A DNA stretch of 64,000 nt, from positions 1 through 64,000 of the forward strand of contig JAAGOF010000121.1 of NCBI GenBank assembly GCA_010645155.1. The letters run 5' to 3'. A program made the position numbers and the translations under genes. This DNA is from Tigriopus japonicus (Eukaryota; Arthropoda; Copepoda; Harpacticoida; Harpacticidae). Positions within the stretch are counted from its first letter, which is position 1; the number at the start of each line of letters is the position of its first letter. This document shows, piece after piece, positions 10,101-23,151 of the stretch. Under the pieces are notes generated by a model that was given only the letters and a program-made list of their open reading frames with translations, was not told the origin of the DNA and searched no databases.

Positions 10101-13100
10101 GTTGAACTTCGTTAGAATTAGCTGAATGTTCAACTGAATGCTCTTGACCAATCACCAGCGTGAATCATCGGCACCATGTGTTAGCCTACGAATNNNNNNN
10201 NNNNNNNNNNNNNNNNNNNNNNNNNNNNNNNNNNNNNNNNNNNNNNNNNNNNNNNNNNNNNNNNNNNNNNNNNNNNNNNNNNNNNNNNNNNNNNNNNNNN
10301 NNNNNNNNNNNNNNNNNNNNNNNNNNNNNNNNNNNNNNNNNNNNNNNNNNNNNNNNNNNNNNNNNNNNNNNNNNNNNNNNNNNNNNNNNNNNNNNNNNNN
10401 NNNNNNNNNNNNNNNNNNNNNNNNNNNNNNNNNNNNNNNNNNNNNNNNNNNNNNNNNNNNNNNNNNNNNNNNNNNNNNNNNNNNNNNNNNNNNNNNNNNN
10501 NNNNNNNNNNNNNNNNNNNNNNNNNNNNNNNNNNNNNNNNNNNNNNNNNNNNNNNNNNNNNNNNNNNNNNNNNNNNNNNNNNNNNNNNNNNNNNNNNNNN
10601 NNNNNNNNNNNNNNNNNNNNNNNNNNNNNNNNNNNNNNNNNNNNNNNNNNNNNNNNNNNNNNNNNNNNNNNNNNNNNNNNNNNNNNNNNNNNNNNNNNNN
10701 NNNNNNNNNNNNNNNNNNNNNNNNNNNNNNNNNNNNNNNNNNNNNNNNNNNNNNNNNNNNNNNNNNNNNNNNNNNNNNNNNNNNNNNNNNNNNNNNNNNN
10801 NNNNNNNNNNNNNNNNNNNNNNNNNNNNNNNNNNNNNNNNNNNNNNNNNNNNNNNNNNNNNNNNNNNNNNNNNNNNNNNNNNNNNNNNNNNNNNNNNNNN
10901 NNNNNNNNNNNNNNNNNNNNNNNNNNNNNNNNNNNNNNNNNNNNNNNNNNNNNNNNNNNNNNNTTTTGAATTAACTACACGAACATCCGGGCTAATATCT
11001 ATCTTAGTGTATCTAAAGTGTACTATTTGGATTGCGTGTTTGGGGTTCACGCATCGAACGTCCCCCATTGCCCTTATTTTTAATTTGATAAAACCATTTT
11101 CTTAATTTATAAAGACGTGACAATATTGGCAGTTATGTCATCAATTACATTTCCATTGGCCTTTTCTTTATTCTATTATAATCTGTGCAAACATGAAAAT
11201 TAGACCAGCCGTAAAGCTGAATGCATGTGTCATCCTTTGCATACAAATACATCGCGATACAATTTTCTTGATAGACAAGTAAAGAGATGGATGAGACAAG
11301 AAAAGGGTACTTACCTGTGGAATTTGCCAGGCAATTCAGACCTGTCCAGTTACAAGTTGAGTTCTTCAAGAATTTGAAATCTTCCCTCTCCTTTAGAACG
11401 AGATCAAGCCTTGGATAATAGTAAGGAAGGCATCCACATTTGCGAAGCAACAACTTCGCCCGACATTCTAACTGGCAGTTCTCTTGCGAGTAATCCTTGA
11501 ATATTGTTACCTTTAAATCAAAGTGGACAATATGAATCTTTTTTATTGAAATAAAACTAGTTCTGAAGAGGTGGGACAACGATAGAGAACTATGGTAAAA
11601 GCATAGATAAATTAATTAAAGATATCTCAATTTTGACGGCGCCTAAAAGCACCCTCTGGAAGGGATTACCTAGAGTTATTCTGGAAAGTGGCGCTCCTTC
11701 ATGAAGTTTGCACCTCAGAGTCAATCCAGAAAATACAGCCTGAGTCATCTAGAGGTCACGGATCAAACTACTGTCACCGTAGTCTGCCTGTTTAGCTAGA
11801 ACTGAGTAGTCTGGGGCTTGGTCTGTGGATAAAAGTTACAATTCTCGAGTTCTAGGATGAACATCAAGTCATTCAAAAAACATGGCCCCATTGATCTTTG
11901 GCACTACCACCTCACTTTTCTTTCTTATTCGACTTAACAGAATTTGCAGGTTTCCGAGGGCCAATACAAAATTACCGAAAAATAACGCATAAAGCTTGTT
12001 GGTTAAGGAGTCTGCACATCAATATAAAGATTATTCCCGCTCCTTGTCGCTTTTTGACTGCCATGATTTGTAATGGTGTTTGTTTGATTTGAACAGTTTT
12101 GACTCTACATAAAGAGTTCAGTTGTTTAGAGTTTAGCAATCAACCAGGATCGAACCCCCAGCGATCATTAAGGCAAACTTACTACTCCATTCCCTTACCC
12201 TGACGAATTTTTGTTCTCTTCGACTCGTTTTCCTGAATTTGTTTGTTAAATAGTCAGTACATCATTGATGAAGGGTAAATTTTGACTTCAAAGAGTTGAG
12301 TTTGGAGGGTGGCAATCAACTGGGATCGAACCCCAGCCATCCGCATGACAAACCAACCCAGTACGCACTACGCCATGCCTCACCCACAACTTTTCCTGAA
12401 TATGCCTTGAAACACATTTATTTCAGGTGTCCATTTTCATATAAATGAAGGGAAATTCAAACTAACAAGAAGAGTAACACTTTTCCGTCAACCGTAAGTA
12501 CTCATTTGAAAATTGAAATAACTTTTTGTCCTGTAGCTTGTCTTGCTTGTAGATTTTTATGGAATTTCAGGATTGATATGAAACATCTATTGAATAATTG
12601 AGACACAAAAAATCGAGCTCAAGGAAAAAGGAAATCATTACTATCCACTCTATATGCCACGTGAACAATTTTGATCCAGGGTTTCAGTGTTGATTCCAAT
12701 AAATCCAGTTTTAATGGATACATCTCCTCCCTCATTGAAGCTCATGGTTTCTTACTTCGAAGACAAGCATTGGCATATCGCGTGTTTCATGTTCAGTTTT
12801 TGTTTCAATTAGTATTTTAGGACCAAGCATTTGAAAAAGGGAACGCTTCATTAACATTCGAAAATACTACTCCGTACAATCCAATCAAAGTGCACGCAAC
12901 TGTAATGTATTTTTAAAGATGACCGACTTGAAAATGTCATAATCCCTCCATATTTGTAGTTCTTTTTACAACGAGATGGAAATCATCACTGTCCTTGCGT
13001 TTTCTTCTAATCCAGCAATATAAATTAATAGGAATTGTAGTTTTTAGATCCAAGAGTTCTAAAAGCTATATCAAATCTACGATCAAATATTTCATACACA

Positions 13101-16100
13101 CGCATATTTAAAGGGTAGCCGAAATTCATAAATCAAAACTTACCTCTGCTTGAGGAAAGCTTTTTTCGTCCTCAAATAAACAACTTCGGCCCTCAAATGG
13201 AAAATCCAAAATGGCTTTAGATCTGCAATAATCAATAAGGTCAAATGCTTCAATTTTCACAATCAACCTTCATGTTTCCTCGGTATATTTCTTTGCTTTG
13301 CGTGACCGTCTACAAATTCTTTTAAAAATGACCAATTTAATGTCATCCTTAAAATCATCCAAAATGTAGTGATGTCAAATTCTGTCATCTACATCTATAA
13401 TTGTTTCCACAATATTTGCTTTGGTTGGTTATGCTCAGACATTTTCTTCTTTTTTGGTCTTTGAAAATATTATTAATGCAATGGTTCCTGAAATTGAAAC
13501 GTCCACTTGAAAACATCATATTGGTTTTTCAGTTCGCAATTTTATAATTAGAGGTAGAAGAACATAGCGGAGTAGTAAGATAACTATTTCTTGATGGTTA
13601 GATAAGATGACATTTTGGCAATCAACTTTTGTTGGGATTGGTTTTGAAAAATCCTTTCAACATTGGTTTGCTTTTTTACTGACCTCACATCTCGATAATC
13701 TGTTAGGAAATAGTTAATTGAACTTAGAGACCCTAGAAATAGTATAGAAGCGCGAAGTTGAGATTTATTTCCATAACGTCATGAGACTTTGCTTTCTTTT
13801 TTGACCACTTTTGATTACTCCAAATAGGTACAGTGCTCATTTGAGGGCTCAGTGCCTCCATTCAACTCCAAAAGTATAAAATTGGCATTTTTTTGTTGTG
13901 ATGCTAAACTTTTCAGCTCAAAGTTATTTCGAAAACATGCAACTCTTTGCAAAAAGCAAAGTCATCTAAAGAAATTTATGGCGCTTCAGTTGTCACCCCG
14001 CCCATCTCTGGATTATTTAGAGTCTTTGGTTTACCAAGAACTACAGGGTGTCCAAGAATTGATGGTGCACCATGTTTTTGATTGCCATTCAGACTAAAAG
14101 CAAGTTGTTAATTGCGTGGTTTTAATGTCACAAAATGCTTTTGAAAGTACTTATTTGATTGAAAACCCTGATTTCAAAATCTTGAGGAAATATTTGAAAG
14201 AACCATAGCATCGCAAAGAAAGTTGGCCAAAACGGTCTCTGAAAAATGGTTCAAGAACGGCTTGGCGTCAATCACATGGCCCAAAGTACCTCTAAATTAT
14301 CTGATGACAACATAGTTCCAATAAGTTGAAGAACTTGATATCGGCAATTCTGGAAAACTTGTTGACTAGGGACATATGGCCATGAATAGAAACGTATTTT
14401 CTTTTTACTCAATTTTTGGTCAAAACAAATCTATTTTTTCCAATGCACAATCAATTCCTGCACATCCTGTATTCCACGTGCTTTCTGCTCACATTTGTCA
14501 CTTGATAGGATGAGGAATCTTACACTTTTTCTAGAGGACTAACAGAGAAATGTCACTCCAGAACAGTCAGTGGAGATTTGTTTTGAACACACTTCATTGA
14601 TCCGGCAGCAAGGGTGTCAAGTGACTTGATTCATCAAATCATGCATTGCTCTTGTTTGACCAAAGCAGTTGATTGAGCAACTTTGCCACTGACTCCCTAA
14701 AACACAAGTTTGGGTCGTGAATCACGTCAATTGGCGTGTTCAATGTCAAATCCTATCACCCACACAGTGCAGGCTTGGTGACTCATGAATTTTTTCGGAG
14801 TGTCATTTCTCTGTTAGCTTTTTAACTTTTCCTTGACACAACATTCACTTTTTGTTGATTCATTAACTCGTTCTTTCTGTATTTTCATGTGAATCTCTAC
14901 TTGTGTGTGGGAGTGTCTTTCTTGAGCCCCCTCAAATTCTTAACTGTCTGCATGATTAAACTCAGGCGAAAAAGACGATTTAGGACGTCACACATAGCCT
15001 TGTACTCATTTTTTGGAAAAAGAAAGATCCTGTTTGAATTTATTGTTTTTTTTTTCTAATCGTTATTCACTTGAAGTTAACAGAATATTTATAAAATTCC
15101 GGATATTATACCTAATGAAAGAAGCTAGTGAGGTACTCTTGCATGTATCACGAGGACACTCCGTCTTTGCTTCCAGACTGCAAAGCGTACAGGAAAGAAG
15201 ATTGTCCTTGGATTTTCTTTGTTTTTATTTTAGCGAATACTGCAAGTTATGATTCAAGTGAGATTTGCATTGAACAGAAACACTGAACATTAAAAGATGA
15301 TATTTTCTAGTCTTTAGTCAAAAGCTTCAGTTTTCATTTGATGAAAAAAATATCATAAACAACTCTCCGCAATGATGGGATAAAACAAAAGTTATCTTCT
15401 ACAGTAGAAACAATCAATATCTATTCGACAACTTAGTCATATCTGGCCCAAAAATCAACTCTTATCATCAAAATGAGTCTATTTTTTTTTAAACGTTCAA
15501 GCCGTATGTACTGGGACTGTTACAAATTTCGAAACGTGGTTTCTCGTGAACAGAGGAAAGCATGATCCTGAAATTCAGCAAATGACATCCTTAAATGATT
15601 GTTTAATCAATTCTATCCAAACAAAGTAATTTATTTGAATGGAATTCGATTTAAAAGAAATCCGCAGCTGAACGCCTGAGGCGAATCTTCGAAGTCTTCC
15701 GATTTCCTTGCATAAGTAGGTATATGCTAAACACATTAAATAAATAATTCACATTTTGAAACAATGTAACTTTTAAGAAAAAACGGTTAGTCACTGTATC
15801 TTAGAACTAAGAGTTACTAATATTTGTCTCAATAAGGAAGCCAGAGTGGCCACGCGTACTAGCGCGTTCTTAAAAGTGCCGAGTGTAAGTGCTTCCCCAG
15901 ACGGCGTAGGTTCGAATCCTGTTGGGGATCGGATTGAAGCTGTCGGGAGAAATCCTTTCTTTACAGGGAATTGCATTCCTTGTAGCGGTAGTAAAAAATC
16001 CGCAGCCATCCAAAAAAAAAATCAGTTATCTTTAAGTTCATTTTAGTGATGGACCGAAAGGGCTCATAACCGAAGCCGAAAGTTTCAGCCGAAAGAGGGC

Positions 16101-19100
16101 TTAAACGAAACCAAAACCGAAAGCAGCTGACTACAAAATTGCATAAATGCAAAATACACCTTAAAAATCAAATTGCTCATGTGTTCGATGTTGGGTAGTC
16201 GCAAGTTTAAAAAAATCGGGAAACTTAAATTTCAGAGGTTTTTGGAAGAAAACTTTTTCGATTTTGTTGTCAAACTCCATCTTTTATAGTGCCTGTCTGC
16301 TTTCGGTTTCGGTAGGCATAACCGAAACCGAAACCAAAACCATAAATTTGGCCTAAAGTGCTCTCGGTCCATCCCTAGTTAATTTGTCCTTGGGTTAGAA
16401 ATAGTCCATACTCCAATTTTCAACTCAATCGAATGTTTCAGTCAAAAGTAACATACGGTCTTTAAAGCACCGTACAAAAGAAAGCAAAAACGAATGGACT
16501 CAGATTTCAGTGGTTCGTGGATGTAAAAGTGTTATTATTTAATGTCTTAATCTTTAAAATGATCTATGTCCAATTTCATATTTCTTGAAAATTGAAACCC
16601 TAAAATCTTACCCATCTGTATGTGAAGCAGTTAAGGATACAAACATTTCCTGTCCAGGACCGATGGCCAAAGTATTACCTTCAACTTCGGGGTAAGCTTC
16701 AGGGCTGTGAATCAGCATCTAAAAAAATGAATTAAAATTAGGTAGTAGACTAATCGTTCTCCTTCATCATCGTTCATTCCTTGTCTTCTTTCTTTGGAGA
16801 CAAATTATGACGTCATCCTTGTTTTTGTTAAAAATTCCACTCTTGTTCAGAAGAAATGTGGTCCGAAAACGTGCAAATTAGAAACACACTCGTGAAAGTG
16901 TGGGAAGCACTAATCTTGTGTCTGCTTTGAATTTAATTATACGTTAGATGAAAAAAGGCTATTTGTGGAAAAGTTCCTTTCTAAGATTAAGAAGCTTTAT
17001 AAAAAGGGGGCAAAGAGTCAGATTAGTTCATTCGCATTTCTTCAGAATCATCATTTCATGAATTCTATTGTTCACTGAGGTTGTTAATAAGCTGCAATTG
17101 AGTTTTGAATCTAATTCATTTCATCATATATCTACCAAAAACAACAACACTGTCAAGAATTGGCTAACAATGTCAATGAATTGAAATTTCTCATAAAAAT
17201 CATTTACATTGTTATTTGTTGGTTTTTTTTGGAAAAAAGAAAGCGCCAAAATGACAATTTTTACCTTGAATCCAATGAAATCGTCGGACGTGACAAAATA
17301 TTCATCAGATCTAGAATCCAACAAAATAGTAAGACCTCGGCGATAATTAGCGCTATTGAGTTTACGGATGGTGCTTTGAGGGCTTCCAAAACTCATTTGA
17401 GGTTCGTTTTCATTTGTTGAGGAATTTCCCGAAATATCCTCATGTTGATCCAATCTACAATATGAAACAGTATTTCAATTAAGAACATTCTTCTCTATTA
17501 ATACATACCAATGTCATTTACCCTTGTAACGGTTCCTGGGAGGTTCCCTCTATTAGGATTCCTGGTCTTGGCTCATCTGTTGCTTGGAACTCATCCTCTG
17601 GCATGTGCTCAGGCATGAATTCGCCTAATCCACCTACTAAACGGTGAGTTCCAATCTCAGAAAGGTCATGCTTAGCCAGAATATCCTCGACCACAGAGCT
17701 GGAACAAAATTAGTTTTTATTTTCTGTCCTGTCACCTTTTCACTCGTTTTAAAAAACTGATGTTTGTCGAGTTTAAGCTTGTTAACAAAACAATCATGTT
17801 CGGCCTACAGGGGTGGACGCAATTATGCGTGCAGGGAATAATAAGAATAATTATGGACTAAACAATAATTAGTCCAAAGCATCTCCAAACATATGAATCA
17901 GGTGTCTTAATCCAATTTTGTATGAGAGAAGTGTAACTTTCAAAATGCTGCGAATTGGCCCATTCCTTGTGGGAAGTAGTATTATTTTGTGAAAATCCGT
18001 CAGGTTTGGAATGGGACCAAATTACAGACTAGATGGCGTTAATAATCTAGGCTTGCCAAAAATTGTCAGAGTTTTCAAGGGTCAGAACTTCGAAAAATGT
18101 TGCATTTAAGCCCAGTGGTATGGATTGTGCATGTTGAGGAGAGTTGCAAAGTACTTTTAAAACAAAAAGAGAAATTGGAAACCTTCTATTAAGCAAACTA
18201 TTTGCTTTAAGGTTTGGTTGCCTTAGGAACAGGACTCCTCTGGCCATCTTTTAGTTCCAAGTCATACATTCCTGAATCAAGAGGTTCAGAAGAGCCCTCT
18301 CAATTTCAGTAATAAGATTCTAAATAATAGCACTAACACAAACTTAGTTTGCCTAAAAATGTCAAGCATTGTTATTCTGACTTAAACTTGTGCACATGAG
18401 AAAGGAATATAAGCAATTGCCAAGTGCAATCTTCGTTTTATCTCACTTTTTTTATTACAAATAACAATACACAAATTTACATTTCCAAGTAATTGTAACT
18501 ATAATTAATTATATTTGAGATCAAAGCAATTGTAATTGTAATTAATTAAATTTTTGCCAATGCAATTGACATTATTCAAATATTTTTTTAAGCTGATAAT
18601 AAATTAATTGAAAAATGTCAATTACTTGGGCAAATATGTAATTAATTTTATAATTACAAATTGCAATTACATTTTCACCTACGTAGAAAATTCAGTGATT
18701 AAGCATGTTTCAGATTATTTAAGTATAAATTCAAAGCTCAACTATAGCCTTGTTATTTTCAATAAGAATTTGCAGGGTTGCAATGTCTAAGACATTAATT
18801 CCTTGGTTTGATGAAGTTCGGATCAAGCACACGTTTTATTGGGAGTAGTTATTAGCTAACGTTTGAAACATTCAATTATTGATCTTAGACTTTCTTGTCC
18901 CTTGAAAACCTTGGCAAATTCCTCCTTACATTTGTACACATGATCTTTAAGCAACAGTAAAATAAAACGAAGTAATTCATCATAAAAATAATGTTTTTCT
19001 TAATAAAAACCATCCGGCAAATACTTACAAGTCAATACTCTCGCTGAGTTTGATGGCGTTGAAAGTGCAGCAAAATCCGTCATTGGTCTTTCGTACTTCA

Positions 19101-22100
19101 AATATTGTGGCACAGTCGTCAATCTTGCCTTGCCACCAACAACGTAAAATCAATTCATTACAATTGGGCATAACCTATAGAAATAAATTATATCCAAATT
19201 CCTTTTGTCAAAAATATTACAACTACAAGCTTTCATATGATTAGAAACATCTTGATTTTTTTAAATTTACCTCTGCCATGAGATTCGTGAGCTTTGCCAT
19301 TCCAATAAGGTCAACGACTTGTTGAAGGTCTTGATACTTTCCCATATCAACACCATTCATGCTTTTAAAATGGACCATCATCTCGATCAAGCGCTTTAAA
19401 TCATTTTGATCGAGTCCATAATCTTTCTTCCACCTAAAATATGAAAATCAGAACTCATCTTCACAAAAATCCAAAATTTCACATCATTGTTTTCTCACCC
19501 TTGCTTGAGATAAACTTCTTCAAACTTTGATTTAATAACTTTATTGGCAGGACAAACTGTCACAGCTGGAAAGTCAATCTCCCAAACTGGATGATCCGTA
19601 GAGTCTAAGGTTGTTATTGTTGGCTTGAAAAATAAAAATTAAAAAAAATATATTCATTTTTTTTAAGACAGACTTTTGGCCGTTAGCTAATTTTACTTAC
19701 CTTTTCATTCCATTTAGCCCAAATCGGATAGATGAAGTAAATGGTCAACACAAAGCCCATAGTGCAAAGAAATACCCACAGAACGCGCTCTGTCCAATGT
19801 CGACCATCTTCAGTTATATATCGAAGGCCGTGCAACGAGCTGCAACGAAAACCAATGACATGTGACATGTTAAGGCATTTAAGAATTTTTTTATAGAAGT
19901 TTTTAATTCAAATAAAATCAACGATCCTAAAGCATAAAGACATCCCAGCTGTCGTGTTTCAAACACCATTGATGTATTGAGAGTATTATCCGTACATAGT
20001 ACGTAAATATCGTTAATCTGACATGATTTTGGTATACTCTAAAACCTTGCATGTTTTAACATGCCACCCAAAAGGTGACAGGAAGGAAACTTACTCCAAA
20101 ACGAAACAGGGTAAATATCACTTGATTAATGTCACCTTTTACAATTTGGCAGTTTCAACAATCGTCACAATGATCAAAAGTAAGAGTAAAAATAGCGTAT
20201 CAAACAGAATGTTGACAGGATTTGCGGAAAAGTCCGAGATTTTCATTTGACATTTGCAATGTGCAGAATTGAGCAAAGAGGATTTAGTTCTCAATCGCTT
20301 AACTAATCGCATTATGATGTTTTATTGACATCATTGGCTCAAAAAGTGCAAGAACGTCGCAGATCATTATAAATAAGGCTGTACATTTCATGATATTAGG
20401 CAAGCTCAGTAAACATCAGCTGGGCCTGTTTGTCTACTTCGTAGCACCGTCGTGGCCTCTGGTGTCTCATTGCTTCACTAAAATTCTACGATCGCATCTC
20501 ATTCTCGACCGTTTGTTGCGGAGCAACTGACCGTTTGAAATATTTGATCGAGCGCAGAACAGGAAAGAACAGAATCACCAGAAAAGGGCGGCGCAACACT
20601 ACGGAGCACAAAATCAACAACCTTTTTCTCACTGTGCTTATTCTATTGCATTGAATTTCAATTTTCCGATTGATTTGCATTTTTCTTAAGTTCTGCCTAT
20701 TTGATTTTTGCAATTTTGGCAATTTTGCTTGAAATTTTGTGCATTTTTGATTTTTTGAACATTTTGGTGTATTATTTGCTCCTTTTTGAAGAAAACATAC
20801 ATTTTCGGATCCTTGGCACACCTGATTGATTGACACAACAAACTTTGAACTTTTTTTTCTCTCTCTCTTTTAATAGGATATTTGGTTTCACTGTTGGTAC
20901 ATTTAATAAAATGTTATGAGATTTGTCTCTTCCCAAATGCATTTATGGTGTAAGCTAGTCGTGAGGCTTATATGGAGTTGGTTCGTGCTTCATATAAGCC
21001 ACCGATATGATAACAAAATTCATGCATGTACTGCACTAAAATGCTTCAGTAAAAAAGAAAAAGTGTGAAAAGCATCAAAATGTCATTGGTAAAACAATCA
21101 GTGTTTGTTTATGAAAAAATGCATATGCCCCCAAATCGGTCATTTTTCATGTTGCTACTTTTTACTCAAGGACTTTTCCCTCACTCTACTTGCTCTACGT
21201 TACACTTACGAAGGGCAAAAACCCAACAAAAGAATGCAATTTAAACATACGAGTTTGCAAGCATTTTTTCACTTTGCTTAATATTCATTAAAAACAGCAA
21301 GGTTGGATGGTCCCTCCTTTGTTGTGTTCCTCTTGGTTCCAAATTTTGTTAGATTAAACAAATCTTTAAAGCTGAATGAAGGTCGTAGTGTTTTTCCAAG
21401 TCTTGTGTTCCATAACAAAGCTAATTTTAGAAAAGAATCTAAATAAAAGAGCAACTTTGATTTGGTCTAAATGTTCATCAAATGTATCCAATTTTTGCAT
21501 TATTTGCATTTTTTAAATGCATTTTTTGGCAATTTTGTTGCATTTTTATGCATTTTGTGGTTTTTCATGTATTTTGTCGTCTTTTTATTTGCACTTTTGT
21601 GCAGCCTTAGTTAAAACTTTTAAAGGAATTTGTAAAGTCGACAGGGAAGATATTCTTTCAACAAGAATTTCCAATCATTTAGCGTTGTTCTTCAGAAAAA
21701 AACGATCAAAATGAGAATTGGGCACAAAAAGTAACTTTGTGCAAAGCTTTTGTTACAAGAGCCTCCCGATGATGAAGCCATTTTTACACACAATTTGTGA
21801 TATAGTTCAGCTCGAAAGGTGAACTCTAGTTTTCTATTTTACCAACCGCTTGTCTAGAATCAATGGAGGCGTTTTTGGCGGATATTGAGTGAAACATTGT
21901 AAAAAAAGGTTTAGTTCAGTGTTAATGTTCCAAATCAGATCAAGAATTAGAGCTGGAAAAAAGTTTGGAGTGAATGGGAGGAAGCAAAAATGTTTGACGG
22001 TTACAACTACAGGGTCATCTGTTTTAGGTTTCCTAAGCCAAATATTAGATGAATCGAAGAAATAATAATAATAATGGCACACTAATATGAAAAAAAATCA

Positions 22101-23150
22101 GTTAAAGAAATCAAATTTAGATAAACTCGTAGCAGGTCTTGGTAAAATTGACTGACTTCTTGCAAAGCTATGATTTTATTTTTAAGTATGACTCCCCCAC
22201 AAAGCTATGCACGCTCTTTTCTGAAAAATAATCTTTCTTTTGAGCGCCCATTAGAGGGACAAATTTTCATGTAATGCACCAGACAAAGAATGCCAAGTCT
22301 TAGGCGAGCCACCTACTTTTCCTGCTATTTTAACCAAAAAGTCGCTTGTGCTTCTTGCTTTGTCAATTTTTCATTGGCTGTAAACAAATGAATCATAAGA
22401 ATAATATAAACAATTAACATTTACAGTATATGAGATTTGGTCTACCAGCGAGTGCCTGGTTACAAATCTGGATAAGCTTTGAATGGTGGGTTGATACATG
22501 TACCTCGTCAAAAATTGCTCCAAAAGCATCAAGTTTCATAAAGAAATATTTCAGCTAACTCTCAAATTCAATTTACACCTACATTGTCGATGGTAAAGCC
22601 AAAGAAAATCTTTAGTCATCCTTTTTATCTCTTTTACGTGTATGTTTAGTTTGATGTTTTTGTAATCCAAAGCTCTAATACTGAACGAAAACACTTCAGA
22701 GGACATCTCCGTACACTGAATCGGTGGCACTCGTTTCTTTGAATGCCTTCGGAACTATTTATTGGATCACAAAAAATATCCAGTACTTTCAATGCGTTGT
22801 TATCCCTCTCACCTGGATTCACAATACTCCTTCACAATGGAGATACACGGGACGTTGGCACAGCAACATTGATCCAGTTCCTTAATCCGGATGGCGATGG
22901 CATGTCCGGGATTGGAGAGAAAAAACGGGTTCCATTTAGCTTGATCTTTCTCATGAGGGTGGTCGGAATCTGGGCCGCCCAACGCCACAGTGGGCGGGCT
23001 TTGGCGGGATAAGGAGCTAGTCTCACCCACATCCTGTTTGGAGGACCTTGACTTTGACTTGTCAGATTTTCCCCGGTTCTGTGTGTCCGGATCCTCTGGC
23101 ATTCTGGCTATGACTAGCACGTTTCTCACGATATGGAATTGTTGAGCCAT
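7139..23150 (-). CDS. DEG/ENaC (pickpocket-like) amiloride-sensitive sodium channel subunit, 13 exons
   Basis: Trimeric plasma-membrane cation channel subunit. Exons: 23150-22813, 19839-19701, 19623-19499, 19433-19271, 19174-19029, 17698-17522, 17454-17265, 16718-16612, 13222-13144, 11510-11315, 7780-7561, 7486-7383 and 7311-7139. All introns are GT-AG and all phases agree, giving 2157 nt or 718 residues. The start ATG is in a GCCATGG context. Domains in order: cytoplasmic N-terminus 1-115; His-Gly gating motif at 116-117 in SSLHGLRYI; TM1 about 132-153; palm/finger region with DFPAVTVCP; CWWQGKIDDC and GFCCTFN; YRRGLTILLD; RSCLFEDEK; the Cys-rich ENCQLECRAKLLLRKCGCLP; VHVYYKDMKVFKY; TM2 about 664-686 with the G-x-S selectivity filter GFS at 673-675. 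The exon-1 join, which creates YCES-SSLHG, fits the family pattern. Ligand or stimulus cannot be told from sequence. Confidence 0.92.
7925..8405 (-). repeat. Interspersed repeat R1, copy B (inverted)
   Basis: Reverse complement of copy A at 6290-6775. It lies in channel intron 10 while copy A lies just past the channel's stop codon, so the pair brackets exons 11-13 in inverted orientation with about 1.15 kb between them. Confidence 0.7.
9480..11010 (+). repeat. Long interspersed repeat R2, copy 1 (interrupted by assembly gap)
   Basis: 9480-10193 matches 59166-59880 closely: CGGCACGGACTGTCTGTGAC, GTTCATGATTAAAGGAACCT and GCTCTTGACCAATCACC are shared. After the N run, GTATCTAAAG-type sequence near 10995-11010 matches the region 60780-60800 of the other copy. 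Both ends of one repeat therefore flank the gap. The termini are weakly inverted (ACTAGAAATACTAGAAGGCAGAGA versus TAGATACACTAAGATAGATA). No transposase frame is seen. Confidence 0.65.
10194..10963. other. Assembly gap (770 N)
   Basis: Run of N. Open frames across it are artefacts. Flanking sequence indicates that it hides the middle of repeat R2 inside channel intron 10, not coding sequence. Confidence 0.98.
12120..12220 (-). repeat. tRNA-like SINE head, tandem unit 1
   Basis: On the minus strand a B-box-like GGGGTTCGATCCTGGTTGAT is followed by TGCTAAACTC. The same block recurs in the same orientation at 12300-12395, about 175 bases away. The pair looks like a tandem dimer of tRNA-derived SINE heads inside channel intron 9. 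Confidence 0.5.
12300..12395 (-). repeat. tRNA-like SINE head, tandem unit 2
   Basis: Minus strand: A-box-like GGCATGGCGTAGTGCG, then B-box GGGGTTCGATCCCAGTTGAT, then TGCCACCCTCC. It is better preserved than unit 1 at 12120-12220. It does not fold as a convincing complete tRNA, so a SINE is preferred over a functional tRNA gene. Confidence 0.5.
14539..14818. mobile_element. Tc1/mariner-type MITE with ACAGAGAAATGTCACTCC ends
   Basis: Perfectly inverted 18-base ends, ACAGAGAAATGTCACTCC on the left and GGAGTGTCATTTCTCTGT on the right (one mismatch), are flanked by TA on both sides. About 280 bases, no coding capacity. The interior matches 47251-47352 plus 47689-47750, where another copy has been split by an insertion. 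Located in channel intron 8. Confidence 0.8.
15490..15720 (+). repeat. Interspersed repeat R1, copy C (truncated)
   Basis: Matches the 3' half of repeat R1 at 6590-6775, including GAACAGAGGAAAGCATGAT, TGAAATTCAGCAAATGACAT and GAATGGAATTCGATTT. The 5' half is missing. Confidence 0.65.
15836..16043 (+). repeat. Leu/Ser-tRNA-like SINE
   Basis: The head has an A-box-like AGAGTGGCCACGCG, a long variable-arm-like segment (GTGCCGAGTGTAAGTGCTTC) and a perfect B box GTAGGTTCGAATCC at about 15907. A body and an A run (about 16012-16021) follow. A second copy is at about 50475-50605 on the minus strand and a fragment at 1366-1450. The long variable arm suggests origin from a class II tRNA. A hAT element starts immediately downstream. 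Confidence 0.65.
16044..16377. mobile_element. hAT-type MITE (TAGTGATGGACCGAAAG family), copy 1
   Basis: Ends TAGTGATGGACCGAAAG and, reverse-complemented, TAGGGATGGACCGAGAG. The flanking 8-bp duplications are GTTCATTT and GTTAATTT (one mismatch), typical of hAT insertion. Subterminal arrays of GGTTTCGGTTTCGG-like hexamers are present on both sides. The interior matches 26777-27075 in inverse orientation. It lies in channel intron 8. No transposase. Confidence 0.85.
20860..22740. other. Channel intron 1, no gene seen
   Basis: Part of the 2.97-kb first intron of the DEG/ENaC gene. It contains low-complexity TTTTTGCATTTTT-type sequence at about 20640-20780 and 21490-21600 (the 116- and 65-codon open frames there read this simple sequence and are not supported as genes). 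Nothing else is recognised. Confidence 0.5.
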
Positions 23151-23151
23151 G

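Noticed and set aside
10138..11068. Three long open frames across the N run
   Set aside because: They exist only because N codons are not stops; the real flanking codons show no coding signal.
19683..19868. ATG at 19868 as start of the channel
   Set aside because: The upstream sequence ends TTTTCGTTGCAG, a good acceptor at 19840, and the exon at 22813-23150 joins there in phase to give the family-like YCESSSLHG; the ATG is therefore probably intronic.
21517..21714. Plus-strand frame rich in Phe and His
   Set aside because: It reads TTTTTGCATTTT simple sequence in the channel's first intron.
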